DNA from: Pseudomonadota bacterium
GTDB lineage: Bacteria; Pseudomonadota; Alphaproteobacteria; Acetobacterales; Acetobacteraceae
Direction: 5' to 3'
Length of the DNA: 64,000 nucleotides
NCBI GenBank assembly: GCA_021809435.1
Contig: JAKBAD010000001.1
Span: 310,001 to 374,000 of the forward strand
A program made the position numbers and the translations under genes. Below are positions 11,061 through 19,390 of the stretch, one piece after another (the first letter of the stretch is position 1; each line of letters begins with the position of its first letter). The notes beneath the pieces were generated by a model that was not told the origin of the DNA, ran no database searches, and was given only the letters and a program-made list of their open reading frames with translations.

Positions 11061-11426
11061 ATGGCTGATGAGGAAAAGCTCGCGCCGGTGACATCCTGGA
11101 CACCCGATGGCGAAACCAAGCCGCGTGTGACGGAAGATGCCGTGATCGCCGCCATCGCCACCGTGTTTGACCCGGAAATTCCGGTCAATATCTACGAACT
11201 TGGCCTTATCTATGCGGTCGAGATCGAGGAGGGCGGCGATGTGCGGGTCGAGATGACCCTGACCGCGCCGGGCTGCCCCTCGGCGCAGGAACTGCCTGAG
11301 CAGGTGAAGCATGCGGTCGAGATCATCGAGGGTGTGGGCGAGGTAACGGTGGAAACGGTGTGGGATCCGCCTTGGGACCAGACCCGCATGAGCGAAGAAG
11401 CCCGTCTGATGCTGAATATGTTCTGA
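11061..11426 (+). CDS. sufT: SUF-associated MIP18/DUF59 protein (SufT)
   Basis: 121 residues with the DUF59 fold: VFDPEIPVNIYELGLIYAVEIEEGG, VEMTLTAPGCPSAQELPEQV, and VETVWDPPWDQTRMSEEARLMLNMF. The Asp-Pro-Glu-Ile-Pro and the single conserved Cys in APGCPS are family hallmarks. SufT-type proteins help deliver Fe-S clusters to client proteins. GAGGT sits about 7 bp before ATG 11061; an in-frame ATG at 11019, directly after the sufS stop, would add 14 residues (KLWPFFRKPRGSA) and cannot be excluded. Confidence 0.9.
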   Translation: MADEEKLAPVTSWTPDGETKPRVTEDAVIAAIATVFDPEIPVNIYELGLIYAVEIEEGGDVRVEMTLTAPGCPSAQELPEQVKHAVEIIEGVGEVTVETVWDPPWDQTRMSEEARLMLNMF

Positions 11427-11439
11427 GAGGCCGGTGAAA

Positions 11440-11784
11440 ATGGCGCTGCGCGAACTTCCCCCCATCATGACCCTCACCGAGGCCGCCGCCGCGCGCCTCG
11501 CCGCGCTCTATGCCGGCAGCGATGAGCCAAAGCTGCTGCGCATTTCGGTCGGCACCAAGGGCTGCTCGGGCCATTCCTATGAAATGGAGTGGGTCGCGGA
11601 GCCGGGCAAAGGCGACGAGATCGTGAAATCCAACGGCCTGACCGTGCTGGTTGACCGCAAGGCGACGCTGTATCTCATCGGCGCGGTGATGGATTACAAA
11701 ACCGACAAGCTAGCCTCGGGGTTCACGTTTGAGAATCCCAACGAAAAAGGCCGCTGCGGCTGCGGCGAGAGTTTTCACGTCTGA
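11440..11784 (+). CDS. sufA: A-type Fe-S carrier (SufA/IscA family)
   Basis: 114 residues with the three A-type carrier cysteines: one in VGTKGCSGHSYEMEW and a C-terminal CGC in GRCGCGESF. These bind Fe or an Fe-S cluster for transfer to apo-proteins. It is the last SUF gene. A GTG at 11434 is an alternative start two codons upstream. A second A-type carrier lies 0.8 kb downstream on the other strand, so the two probably serve different clients; this one carries the KGCSGHSYEM form typical of SUF-linked carriers. Confidence 0.9.
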   Translation: MALRELPPIMTLTEAAAARLAALYAGSDEPKLLRISVGTKGCSGHSYEMEWVAEPGKGDEIVKSNGLTVLVDRKATLYLIGAVMDYKTDKLASGFTFENPNEKGRCGCGESFHV

Positions 11785-11817
11785 AGCGAGGCGCCCGGAA
11801 CCAGCCGGGCGCGCAGC

Positions 11818-12594
11818 TCAGGTTTCGAGAAAAAAGCTCACCGGCACATGGTCGGAGGGTTGCGGCTTGGCCCGCTCGTCCTTGTGGATTTTGGCGCTCA
11901 CCAGCCGCTCGGCCAGGCGCGGGGAGAGCAGCGCATGGTCGATGCGCAGGCCGCAATTGCGGTCCCACGCGCCGCCCTGGTAATCCCAGAAGGTGTAGAG
12001 CGGCTCGGCCGGGTGCAGGGCGCGCACGGCCTCTGTGAGGCCGGTATTGAGCAGGGCGCGGAAGGAAGCGCGGGTGGGGGCACGCACCAGCGCGTCGTTG
12101 GCCGATATGGCGCCCTTGGCGTAATCGAAATCAGCGGGGCAGACATTATAATCCCCCGCCAGTACGAAATCCTCATCCTGCCCCAGCAGCCAGAGCGCGC
12201 GTTCGCGCAGCGCCGCCATCCAGCGGAGTTTATATTCATAGCCGGCTTCGCCGCCCGAATTGCCGTTGGGCAGATATAAATTCCCCACCCGCAGCCCGTG
12301 GGTTTTTACTTCCACATAGCGCGCGGCCGGGGTTTCCTCGGCGGTGCCGGGCAGGGCGGTGGCGGTTACCTCAACCGGAACCCGGTGCAGCACCGCCACG
12401 CCGTTATAAGCTTTCTGGCCCACCACCACGCTGTCATAGCCCAGCGCCGAGAACGCCATGGCGGGAAACTGGTGGTCCTCGCACTTGATTTCCTGCAGCA
12501 GCAGCAGATCGGGCCGCACGCGCTCCAGAAAGCTCGTCACCAGCCCTTCGCGCGCGCGCACCGAGTTGATGTTCCAGCTGGTGATTTCAATCAA
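11818..12594 (-). CDS. xth: Exodeoxyribonuclease III
   Basis: 258 residues of the ExoIII/AP endonuclease family. TSWNINSVRAR begins the fold, LLLQEIKCED holds the metal-binding Glu, AGDYNVCPADFDY the catalytic Asp/Asn, and RIDHALLSP plus SDHVPVSFFL the terminal Asp-His pair. It incises abasic sites and degrades 3' ends. The start is a TTG (TTGATTGAAATC), fixed by the position of WNINS near the N-terminus; it overlaps the stop of the erpA-like gene by 8 bp, so the two are co-transcribed. Confidence 0.94.
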   Translation of the reverse strand: MIEITSWNINSVRAREGLVTSFLERVRPDLLLLQEIKCEDHQFPAMAFSALGYDSVVVGQKAYNGVAVLHRVPVEVTATALPGTAEETPAARYVEVKTHGLRVGNLYLPNGNSGGEAGYEYKLRWMAALRERALWLLGQDEDFVLAGDYNVCPADFDYAKGAISANDALVRAPTRASFRALLNTGLTEAVRALHPAEPLYTFWDYQGGAWDRNCGLRIDHALLSPRLAERLVSAKIHKDERAKPQPSDHVPVSFFLET

Positions 12595-12910
12595 CGGAGA
12601 ACGAGGTCCCGCACCCGCAAGACGCCGTGGCGTTGGGGTTTTTTACCAAAAAATGCGCGCCCATCAGGCTGTCCTTGAAGTCGAGCTCGGCGCCGGCCAG
12701 GAACTCCAGGCTCACCGGATCGACCAGCACCTTCACACCGCCTTGCTCGATGATCATGTCATCGGGCGCGGCCTGCTGGGTCAGGTCGAATTTATATTGC
12801 AGCCCCGAGCAGCCGCCGGCCAGAACCTCGACCCGCAGGCCAAGCGCCGGCTCGGCGGCCAGAATTTCAGCGACCCGGCGGGCCGCGCTGTGAGAGACGG
12901 AAAAGCTCAT
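12587..12910 (-). CDS. erpA: Fe-S cluster insertion protein, ErpA-like A-type carrier
   Basis: 107 residues beginning MSFSVSHSAARRVAEILAAEP, with cysteines in EVLAGGCSGLQYKFDL and the C-terminal ASCGCGTSFSVD. The GGCSGLQY form and the LEFLAGAELDFKDSLMGAHFLVKNPNA region match ErpA/HesB-type carriers. An in-frame ATG 21 bp upstream (12931) is possible. It is divergent from dgt and upstream of xth, an arrangement common in alphaproteobacteria. Confidence 0.9.
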   Translation of the reverse strand: MSFSVSHSAARRVAEILAAEPALGLRVEVLAGGCSGLQYKFDLTQQAAPDDMIIEQGGVKVLVDPVSLEFLAGAELDFKDSLMGAHFLVKNPNATASCGCGTSFSVD

Positions 12911-12971
12911 GGCGCCAATATAGGGGCTCACACCCCTGGAGGGTAGGGGCGGAATCGGTTATCGCTGGAAC

Positions 12972-14114
12972 ATGGAAAAAGCCCCTTTCGCGGTGCAGGC
13001 GCATGAAACGCGCGGCCGCTTTCACCTCCAGGCCAAGTCTGACGACCGCAGCCCCTATCAGCGTGACCGCGACCGGGTGGTGCACTGCTCGGCCTTTCGC
13101 AAGCTGCAATATAAAACCCAGGTGTTTGTGACCCGCGAGGGGGATTTCTACCGCACCCGCCTGACCCACAGCCTCGAAGTCGCGCAGATCGCCCGCTCCA
13201 TCGCCCGCGCGCTCAAGCTCGATGAAGACCTGACCGAATGCCTGGCGCTCGCCCATGATCTCGGCCACCCGCCCTTTGGCCATGCCGGCGAGCGCGGGCT
13301 GAACGAGGCGCTGAAGGCGTTTGGCGGGTTCGACCATAATGACCAGAGCTTCCGGGTGGTCACCCAGCTCGAGCAGCGCTACGCCGCGTTCGATGGGCTG
13401 AACCTGACCTGGGAGACGCTCGAAGGCCTGGCCAAGCATAATGGCCCGCTCCGCAACCCGCCGCCCACCATTCAGGCGTTCGATGACGCGCGCGGGCTGG
13501 AGCTGCTCACCTATGCCTCGGCCGAGGCCCAGGTGGCCGCCTTTGCCGATGATATCGCCTACAACACCCATGACCTCGATGACGGGTTGCGCGCCCGGCT
13601 GTTCGAGCCCGAGGATATTTTGCACCTGCCGGTGATCGGCGAGCTGCTGCAAGCCGCGCAATCCCTCACCACCGCCCAGAACCGCGTGCGCCATGAACTT
13701 TCGCGCGCGGTCATCAACACGCTGGTACATGATGCGCTGCGCGAAAGCACGCGCCGGCTGGAGGCACTCTCCCCCACCTGCGCCGACGATATCCGCGCCG
13801 CGTCCGGCCCGGTCATCGGGTTCTCCGACGAGATCAGCGCGGCCAACCGCGCGCTCAAGAAATTTCTGTTCGAGCGCATGTACCGGCACTGGCGCGTGAA
13901 CCGCCAGACCCACAAGGCCGAGCACGTTACCCGCACCCTGGCCACCCTGCTGCTGCGTCAGCCCGAGCTGCTGCCCGATGATTGGCGCGAGCGCGCGGGC
14001 CGCCCCGAAACCCCGCAAGCCGCCGCCACGGTGCGCGATTATGTCGCCGGCATGACCGATCGTTATGCCCTGGATGAATTTTCCCGGTTGACCGATCCCT
14101 CGGTCCCTGCCTGA
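12972..14114 (+). CDS. dgt: Deoxyguanosinetriphosphate triphosphohydrolase-like protein
   Basis: 380-residue HD-domain dNTPase. YQRDRDRVVHCSAFRKLQYKTQVF opens the conserved region; LTHSLEVAQIARSIARAL and LAHDLGHPPFGHAGERGLNE give the metal-binding H...HD residues, and FADDIAYNTHDLDDGLRA supplies the final Asp. The length is that of the shorter clade-2 dGTPase-like proteins, so the substrate may be any dNTP. It starts the train of same-strand genes running to chaC. Confidence 0.93.
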   Translation: MEKAPFAVQAHETRGRFHLQAKSDDRSPYQRDRDRVVHCSAFRKLQYKTQVFVTREGDFYRTRLTHSLEVAQIARSIARALKLDEDLTECLALAHDLGHPPFGHAGERGLNEALKAFGGFDHNDQSFRVVTQLEQRYAAFDGLNLTWETLEGLAKHNGPLRNPPPTIQAFDDARGLELLTYASAEAQVAAFADDIAYNTHDLDDGLRARLFEPEDILHLPVIGELLQAAQSLTTAQNRVRHELSRAVINTLVHDALRESTRRLEALSPTCADDIRAASGPVIGFSDEISAANRALKKFLFERMYRHWRVNRQTHKAEHVTRTLATLLLRQPELLPDDWRERAGRPETPQAAATVRDYVAGMTDRYALDEFSRLTDPSVPA

Positions 14115-14123
14115 AAGCACGCC

Positions 14124-15854
14124 ATGTCTGAAGAAAATCTCTACACCGCCGTGCGCGGTTTTGTTCTCGATGCCCTGGCCGAATTGGCGCCGGATTTGGC
14201 GCCCGAGCTGCTGGCCCGCGTGGAGGTGACCCCCACCAAGGATGTGGCGCATGGCGATATGGCCTCCAACGCCGCCATGATCGCGGCCAAGACAGCGGGC
14301 AAAAATCCCCGCGAGCTGGCCGCCGGGCTGGTCGAGCGGCTGAGCGCGCGCCCCGAAATCGCCAAGGCCGAGGCCGCCGGGCCGGGCTTTGTCAATCTCA
14401 CCCTGGCGCCCTCTTATCTGCTGGCGCAGCTGCCGGTCATCCTGCGGGCCGCCGAGGCTTATGGCCAGCGCCAAGCCAGGGGGCTCAAGCTCAATGTCGA
14501 ATATGTCTCGGCCAATCCCACGGGGCCGCTGCATGTGGGCCATTGCCGGGGCGCGGTGGTGGGCGATGCGCTGGCCAACCTGCTCGCCAAGGCGGGGTTC
14601 GAGGTTACCAAGGAATTCTACATCAACGATGCCGGCGCCCAGGTGGCCGCGCTCGCCCGCTCGGTCTATGTGCGCTATCTCGAGGCGCTGGGGCTCGACC
14701 CGCAGGCTTATATCGATACCGTGCCCGGCGGCATGCAATATGGCGGCGCCTATCTGGTGCCGCTGGGCGAGGAGCTGGCCAAACTGCATGGCGATGAATT
14801 CGCCGAAACGCCCGAGGCCAACTGGATCGACCGGTTCCGCGATTTCGCGGTCGGGCGGATGCTCGATCTCATCAAGGAAGACCTCGCCGCGCTGGGCGTG
14901 CGCCAGCATGTGTTCTCCTCCGAGCGCGCGCTGGTCGAGGCCGGTGGCGTGGCGCGCGGGTTGCAGACCTTGCGCGATCAGGGATTAATTTATCGCGGTG
15001 TGTTGGAGCCACCCAAGGGCAAAACGCCCGAGGATTGGGAGCCGCGTGAACAGGAGCTGTTCCGCGCCACCCAGTTTGGCGATGACGTGGACCGGCCGAT
15101 CGCTAAATCCGATGGTTCCTACACCTATTTCGCCAATGATATTGCCTATCACGCCGACAAGGTGATGCGCGGGCGCGATGGGCTCATCAATGTCTGGGGC
15201 GCTGACCATGGCGGCTATGTCAAGCGCATGCAGGCGGCCGTGAAGGCACTCTCGGGGGCGAAGCTCGATGTGGTGCTGTGCCAGATTGTGCGGGTGATGA
15301 AAAACGGCGAGCCGGTGCGCATGAGCAAGCGCGCCGGCACCTTCGTCGAGCTGCGCGATCTGATCGACGAGGTCGGGCCCGATGCCGTGCGCTTCTCGAT
15401 GCTGATGCGCAAATCCGACGCGCAGATGGAGTTCGACCTCGCGGCGGCGGTGGCGCAAACGCGCGAGAACCCGGTGTTTTACGTGCAATATGCTCATGCG
15501 CGCGCGCGCTCGGTGCTGCGCGCGGCGCCCCCGCCCGATGCCAATGTCAATCTGGTGGCGCTGGGCGCGCCCGAGGAGATGGCGCTGATCCGCCGGCTTA
15601 TCACCTGGCCGCGGCTGGTGGAGCAGGCGGCCGAGGCGCGCGAGCCGCACCGTGTGGCATTCTATTTGCACGACCTCGCCAGTGATTTTCATGCGCTATG
15701 GAATGCCGGGCGCGAAAATGCCCAGCTGCGCTTCATTTTAGAGGACAAGCCGGTGGAGACGGCGGCGCGCATCGCGCTTGTCGCGGCCACCGCCATTGTG
15801 CTTCGCTCGGGCCTGGCCGTGCTGGGTGTAACCCCGGTTGAGGAGATGCGGTGA
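14124..15854 (+). CDS. argS: Arginyl-tRNA synthetase
   Basis: 576-residue class I synthetase. The HIGH motif appears as NPTGPLHVGHCRGAVVGDAL and the KMSK-like motif as VRMSKRAGTFVELRDL. The N-terminal ArgRS additional domain (about 1-90) and the C-terminal DALR anticodon-binding domain (YVQYAHARARSVLR onward) are both present. It starts 9 bp after dgt, and its TGA overlaps the next gene (GTGA). Confidence 0.97.
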   Translation: MSEENLYTAVRGFVLDALAELAPDLAPELLARVEVTPTKDVAHGDMASNAAMIAAKTAGKNPRELAAGLVERLSARPEIAKAEAAGPGFVNLTLAPSYLLAQLPVILRAAEAYGQRQARGLKLNVEYVSANPTGPLHVGHCRGAVVGDALANLLAKAGFEVTKEFYINDAGAQVAALARSVYVRYLEALGLDPQAYIDTVPGGMQYGGAYLVPLGEELAKLHGDEFAETPEANWIDRFRDFAVGRMLDLIKEDLAALGVRQHVFSSERALVEAGGVARGLQTLRDQGLIYRGVLEPPKGKTPEDWEPREQELFRATQFGDDVDRPIAKSDGSYTYFANDIAYHADKVMRGRDGLINVWGADHGGYVKRMQAAVKALSGAKLDVVLCQIVRVMKNGEPVRMSKRAGTFVELRDLIDEVGPDAVRFSMLMRKSDAQMEFDLAAAVAQTRENPVFYVQYAHARARSVLRAAPPPDANVNLVALGAPEEMALIRRLITWPRLVEQAAEAREPHRVAFYLHDLASDFHALWNAGRENAQLRFILEDKPVETAARIALVAATAIVLRSGLAVLGVTPVEEMR

Positions 15855-16534
15855 GCCTGCCTGAGTTCGACGAGGAGGATGATTTCATCTACGCCCCCAA
15901 CCAGGGGCGGGGACAGCGTATCGATCCCGCCATCATGCGCATGGCGCTGGGGGCGGGGGGGATATCGCTCGTCGTTATCCTGATCGCGCTATTCTATAGC
16001 GGGTTCCGCACTGGCGGGTTCGGGCCACCGCCCGAGATCGCCCCCCCCGATGTGCCGCTGCGCGTGGTGCCCACCAGCCCTGGCGGCATGGTGGTGCCGG
16101 GCGCCAATGTGCCGATCATGTCGGGCAATCTGGCGCAGTTCAGCGCCACGCCCCAACTCGCGCCCCAGACGGCGGCGCCCGATATCAGCCAGCTCGACCA
16201 GGCCGCGGGGCTGACGCCGGCAGCCGTGCCGCCAGCCGCCGCTCCGCCGGCGGGTGGCGCAATGTCTCCCCCCGCGCCGCCGCTGCCCGGTTTGGCCGAT
16301 GTGCCCGCCATGGTGCTGCTGGCCCAGGCGCCCGACCTGGCCGGTGCCATGACCGCCTGGAACGGGTTGCAGAAACAATTTCCCGACCAGTTGAAAGGCA
16401 GAAGCCCGCTGATTTTGCCGTCTGGCAGCCAGTGGCTGGTGCGGCTGGGCGGATTCCCTTCGGGCGCGGCGGCGTCCTCTTTCTGCGCCGGGCTGGTGGC
16501 CAAGGGCGCGCGCTGTTCGGTGGTGAGCAAGTGA
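15851..16534 (+). CDS. SPOR-domain membrane protein
   Basis: 227 residues: a short acidic cytoplasmic N-terminus (EFDEEDDFIYAP), one membrane helix (about 33-50, LGAGGISLVVILIALFYSG), a Pro/Ala-rich periplasmic linker, and a C-terminal SPOR fold (about 155-227, LILPSGSQWLVRLGGFPSGAAASSFCAGLVAKGARCSVV). SPOR domains bind glycan strands stripped of stem peptides at the division site. The location between argS and nagZ is conserved in alphaproteobacteria. The GTG start overlaps the argS stop. Confidence 0.85.
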   Translation: MSLPEFDEEDDFIYAPNQGRGQRIDPAIMRMALGAGGISLVVILIALFYSGFRTGGFGPPPEIAPPDVPLRVVPTSPGGMVVPGANVPIMSGNLAQFSATPQLAPQTAAPDISQLDQAAGLTPAAVPPAAAPPAGGAMSPPAPPLPGLADVPAMVLLAQAPDLAGAMTAWNGLQKQFPDQLKGRSPLILPSGSQWLVRLGGFPSGAAASSFCAGLVAKGARCSVVSK

Positions 16535-17379
16535 AACCTGTTATTCTGGGGCTTTCCGGCCCGTGCCTGACCGGAGATGAGCGGGCTTTATTGAGCGAGC
16601 ATCAGCCGCTCGGGGTTATTTTGTTTGCCCGCAACATCGAGACCCCCGCGCAGGTGCGGGCGCTGAATGCGGAAATCAAGGCCGTTCTGGGGCCTGCCGC
16701 CGTGCTGATGGTGGACCAGGAAGGCGGACGGGTGGCGCGGCTGAAGCCGCCCCACTGGCCCGCCCTGCCGCCCGCCGCCAGCCTGAGGACCAAAGAGGCC
16801 GCTTATGCCCATGGCCGGGCACTGGGGGCGATGGTGAAGGCCGAGGGCTTTACCATGACCGCCGCGCCGGTGCTGGATTTGAACATAGACGGCGCGGATG
16901 CGGTGATTGGCGACCGGGCGTTCACCGGCCCGCCGGAGCTGGTGGCCGAGCTGGGCGGCGCCCTGGCGCGAGGTATTTTGGATGAGGGGATCGACCCGGT
17001 GATCAAGCATATTCCCGGCCATGGGCGGGCGATGTGCGACAGCCACCTGGCCTTGCCCCGTGTGACGGTGAATGACGAGGCGGACCATCTGCCATTTCGC
17101 ACCAACCGGCATCTGCCCTGGGCGATGACAGCACATATACTTTATGAACAATGGGATAGAGAGCGCCCGGCGACACTCTCGCCCATCGTCATCCGTGAGG
17201 TGATCCGCGGGCGAATCGGGTTTGAGGGCAAAATCATGTCGGATGATCTGGCGATGAAGGCGCTCTCGGGCACGCTCTCAGATTTGGCGCGGCAATGTTT
17301 GGCGGCGGGGTGCGATGTGGTGCTTTATTGCCCCGGCGACATGGCGGGCAACCGCGAGGTGTTGGAGGCGGTGGGGTGA
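16531..17379 (+). CDS. nagZ: Beta-N-acetylhexosaminidase NagZ (GH3)
   Basis: 282 residues. LMVDQEGGRVARL, the GH3 NagZ signature KHIPGHGRAMCDSHLALP with the His-Asp general acid/base pair, and KIMSDDLAMKAL with the nucleophile Asp are all present. It removes GlcNAc from anhydro-muropeptides in cytoplasmic peptidoglycan recycling. The GTG at 16531 overlaps the previous stop, and LGLSGPCLTGDERALL follows as the normal N-terminus. The E. coli motif reads KHFPGHG; the Phe to Ile change is conservative. Its stop overlaps the next gene. Confidence 0.93.
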   Translation: MKPVILGLSGPCLTGDERALLSEHQPLGVILFARNIETPAQVRALNAEIKAVLGPAAVLMVDQEGGRVARLKPPHWPALPPAASLRTKEAAYAHGRALGAMVKAEGFTMTAAPVLDLNIDGADAVIGDRAFTGPPELVAELGGALARGILDEGIDPVIKHIPGHGRAMCDSHLALPRVTVNDEADHLPFRTNRHLPWAMTAHILYEQWDRERPATLSPIVIREVIRGRIGFEGKIMSDDLAMKALSGTLSDLARQCLAAGCDVVLYCPGDMAGNREVLEAVG

Positions 17380-18053
17380 GCGCCGGTGTGCTGCTGGTCA
17401 TCGCGGCGCTCATTCCGGCCATGGTGCTGCATGAGCTGGCCCACGGGCTGGTGGCATGGTGGCTGGGCGACGACACCGCCAAATCACGCGGGCGGCTGAC
17501 GCTTAACCCGCTCAAGCACATAGATAAATTCGGCTCCATTCTGCTGCCGCTGCTGCTCGCCGCCGGGCAGATCGCGGCATTTGGGCAGGTGCGGTTTTTA
17601 TATGGCTGGGCCAAGCCCGTGCCGGTGAATTTTCACAATTTGCGCTGGGGCCGCTACCGCGATCCGCGCCGGTTGATGGGGCTGGTGGCGTTGGCGGGGC
17701 CGGCTTCGAACTTCGTCCAGGCGATTTTTGGCGGGCTCGCCCTGCATGGCGGCAGCTTCACCGATTTCTGGCTGTTTTATATAGAGATCAACCTGGTCAT
17801 CGGGCTGTTCAACCTGACCCCGCTGCTGCCGCTCGATGGGGGGCGGATTTTGTTGGCCTTGCTGCCGCTGCCGTTGGCCAGAGGCTACGCGCGCCTTGAA
17901 AAATATGGTCTTTTGTTGGTTTTTGTGGTTTTGTTTGGGATTCCACTGTTGCTTCCGGGCGGATATGACCCGGTAAATATGGCTTTGAACAAAATTCTGC
18001 CATTGGCTGAAAATATGGTGTTGACCCTGACGGGGAATGCCAATGGAAGTTGA
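17376..18053 (+). CDS. Site-2-protease-like membrane zinc peptidase (M50)
   Basis: 225 residues, mostly membrane-embedded. HELAHG (zinc ligands and catalytic Glu) lies in the first helix, and NLTPLLPLDGGRIL supplies the third ligand (N-x-x-P...LDGG). No PDZ domain is present, so this is the minimal S2P form. The substrate is unknown; it precedes scpA in many alphaproteobacteria. The GTG start overlaps nagZ (GTGA). The last 120 bp are clearly more AT-rich than the surroundings. Confidence 0.88.
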   Translation: MSAGVLLVIAALIPAMVLHELAHGLVAWWLGDDTAKSRGRLTLNPLKHIDKFGSILLPLLLAAGQIAAFGQVRFLYGWAKPVPVNFHNLRWGRYRDPRRLMGLVALAGPASNFVQAIFGGLALHGGSFTDFWLFYIEINLVIGLFNLTPLLPLDGGRILLALLPLPLARGYARLEKYGLLLVFVVLFGIPLLLPGGYDPVNMALNKILPLAENMVLTLTGNANGS

Positions 18054-18795
18054 GGCGCTGGTTGTGCATCTGGAGGGGTTCGAGGGGCCGCTGGATTTGC
18101 TGCTCGATCTCGCCCGCGCCCAAAAGGTGGATCTGGCGAAAATTTCCATTTTGCAGCTGGTCGAGCAGTTTCTGGCCGTGATTGAAGGGGCGCGCCGGGT
18201 GCGACTGGAGCTGGCGGCCGACTGGCTGGTGATGGCGGCTTGGCTGACCTGGCTGAAATCTCGGTTGCTGGTGCCCGAGCTTGGCGAGCCTGACGACGCC
18301 GAGACGGCGGCCGAGATTTTGCAGGCCAGGCTTATGGATTTGCAGGCCATGCGGCAGGCCGCGGCGTGGTTGGGACAACGGCCGCAGCTGGGCTGGGATG
18401 TGTTTGGGCGGGGCGTGCTGGAGGATTTTACCGAGACTGACCGCTCGAAGCTGCGGCTGGAGATGAGTGGGCTGCTCTCAGCCTATTTGGCGGCCCGTCG
18501 GCGCGCGGGGGGCAAGCAGCAATACCGGCCCAAGCCGATGGTGTATTTTTCGGTGCAGAACGCGCTGGAGCGGATTGGGCGGTTGCTGGGCAGTTTGCCG
18601 GACTGGTCGTCGCTTGAGCAGTTTATTCCAGATAATGTTGGCGATGGTTTGGCCAAGCGCGCGGCGCTCTCGGCGACGCTGGTGGCGGGGCTGGAAATGG
18701 CCAAGCACGGGCGGCTGCTGTTGCGCCAGGATGAACGGTTCGGGCCGATTTTGGTGCGGTCCCAGGTGGCGGAATTGGAGGGGCGGCATGAGTGA
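18043..18795 (+). CDS. scpA: Segregation and condensation protein A
   Basis: 250 residues with the kleisin N-terminal signature LVVHLEGFEGPLDLLLDLARAQKVDL and a C-terminal winged helix. ScpA bridges the SMC heads and works with ScpB in chromosome segregation. GGGGA lies 6 bp before ATG 18043; the ATG at 18037 has no room for an SD. It overlaps the M50 gene by 11 bp and scpB by 8 bp. Confidence 0.94.
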   Translation: MEVEALVVHLEGFEGPLDLLLDLARAQKVDLAKISILQLVEQFLAVIEGARRVRLELAADWLVMAAWLTWLKSRLLVPELGEPDDAETAAEILQARLMDLQAMRQAAAWLGQRPQLGWDVFGRGVLEDFTETDRSKLRLEMSGLLSAYLAARRRAGGKQQYRPKPMVYFSVQNALERIGRLLGSLPDWSSLEQFIPDNVGDGLAKRAALSATLVAGLEMAKHGRLLLRQDERFGPILVRSQVAELEGRHE

Positions 18796-19390
18796 TGAAA
18801 TGACCAACGCGCTGCGTCTGGCGGAAGCGGCGATTTTCGCGGCGCCGCAGCCGCTTTCCACCCGCCAGCTGGGGCAGTTGCTGCCTGATGCCATGGAGGC
18901 CGAGGCGGTGCTGATGGCATTGGTGGATCTTTATGCCCCGCGCGGGGTGAATTTGGTTGAAGTCGGCGGTGGCTGGCAGTTCCGCACCGCGCCCGATATC
19001 GCGCCCTATTTGCGCAAAGTGGTCGAGGTGCCGCGCCGGCTGCCTCGGGTGGCGATGGAGACGCTGGCGATCATTGCCTATCATCAGCCGGTGACGCGCC
19101 CGGAGATCGAGGAGATGCGCGGCGCGGCGCTCTCGCAGGTGACGCTGGATTTGCTGCTGGAAAACGGGCTGGTGACGCCCAAGGGCCGGCGCGAAACGCC
19201 CGGACGACCCACGTTGTGGGGCACTACCCCGGCATTTTTGGCCCAGTTTGGGTTGAATGATTTGCGCGAACTGCCCAAGCGCGAGGAATTGCTGATTGAC
19301 CCCACGGGGCCGGTGCGGGCCCAGGCACCAGAGCCCGCGCCCCGTGAGGAGGATATGTTGGCGCGCGGTGATGAGACGGAGGCGCCGTGA
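18788..19390 (+). CDS. scpB: Segregation and condensation protein B
   Basis: 200 residues with paired winged helices. LRLAEAAIFAAPQPLSTRQL, RVAMETLAIIAYHQPVTRPEIEEMRG and TLDLLLENGLVTPKGRRETPGRPTLWGTT are characteristic. It binds ScpA in the SMC condensin. The ATG lies inside the scpA 3' end, and the TGA overlaps the chaC-like start. Confidence 0.95.
   Translation: MSDEMTNALRLAEAAIFAAPQPLSTRQLGQLLPDAMEAEAVLMALVDLYAPRGVNLVEVGGGWQFRTAPDIAPYLRKVVEVPRRLPRVAMETLAIIAYHQPVTRPEIEEMRGAALSQVTLDLLLENGLVTPKGRRETPGRPTLWGTTPAFLAQFGLNDLRELPKREELLIDPTGPVRAQAPEPAPREEDMLARGDETEAP

Noticed and set aside
9837-11477. 546-codon open frame antisense to sufS-sufT
   Set aside because: Same artefact: low complexity, no start context, and the plus-strand SUF genes are unambiguous.
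12867-14909. 680-codon open frame on the minus strand opposite dgt and argS
   Set aside because: It is antisense to two clearly recognised genes, has no family motifs and has a Gly/Arg/His-rich composition typical of antisense frames in GC-rich DNA.
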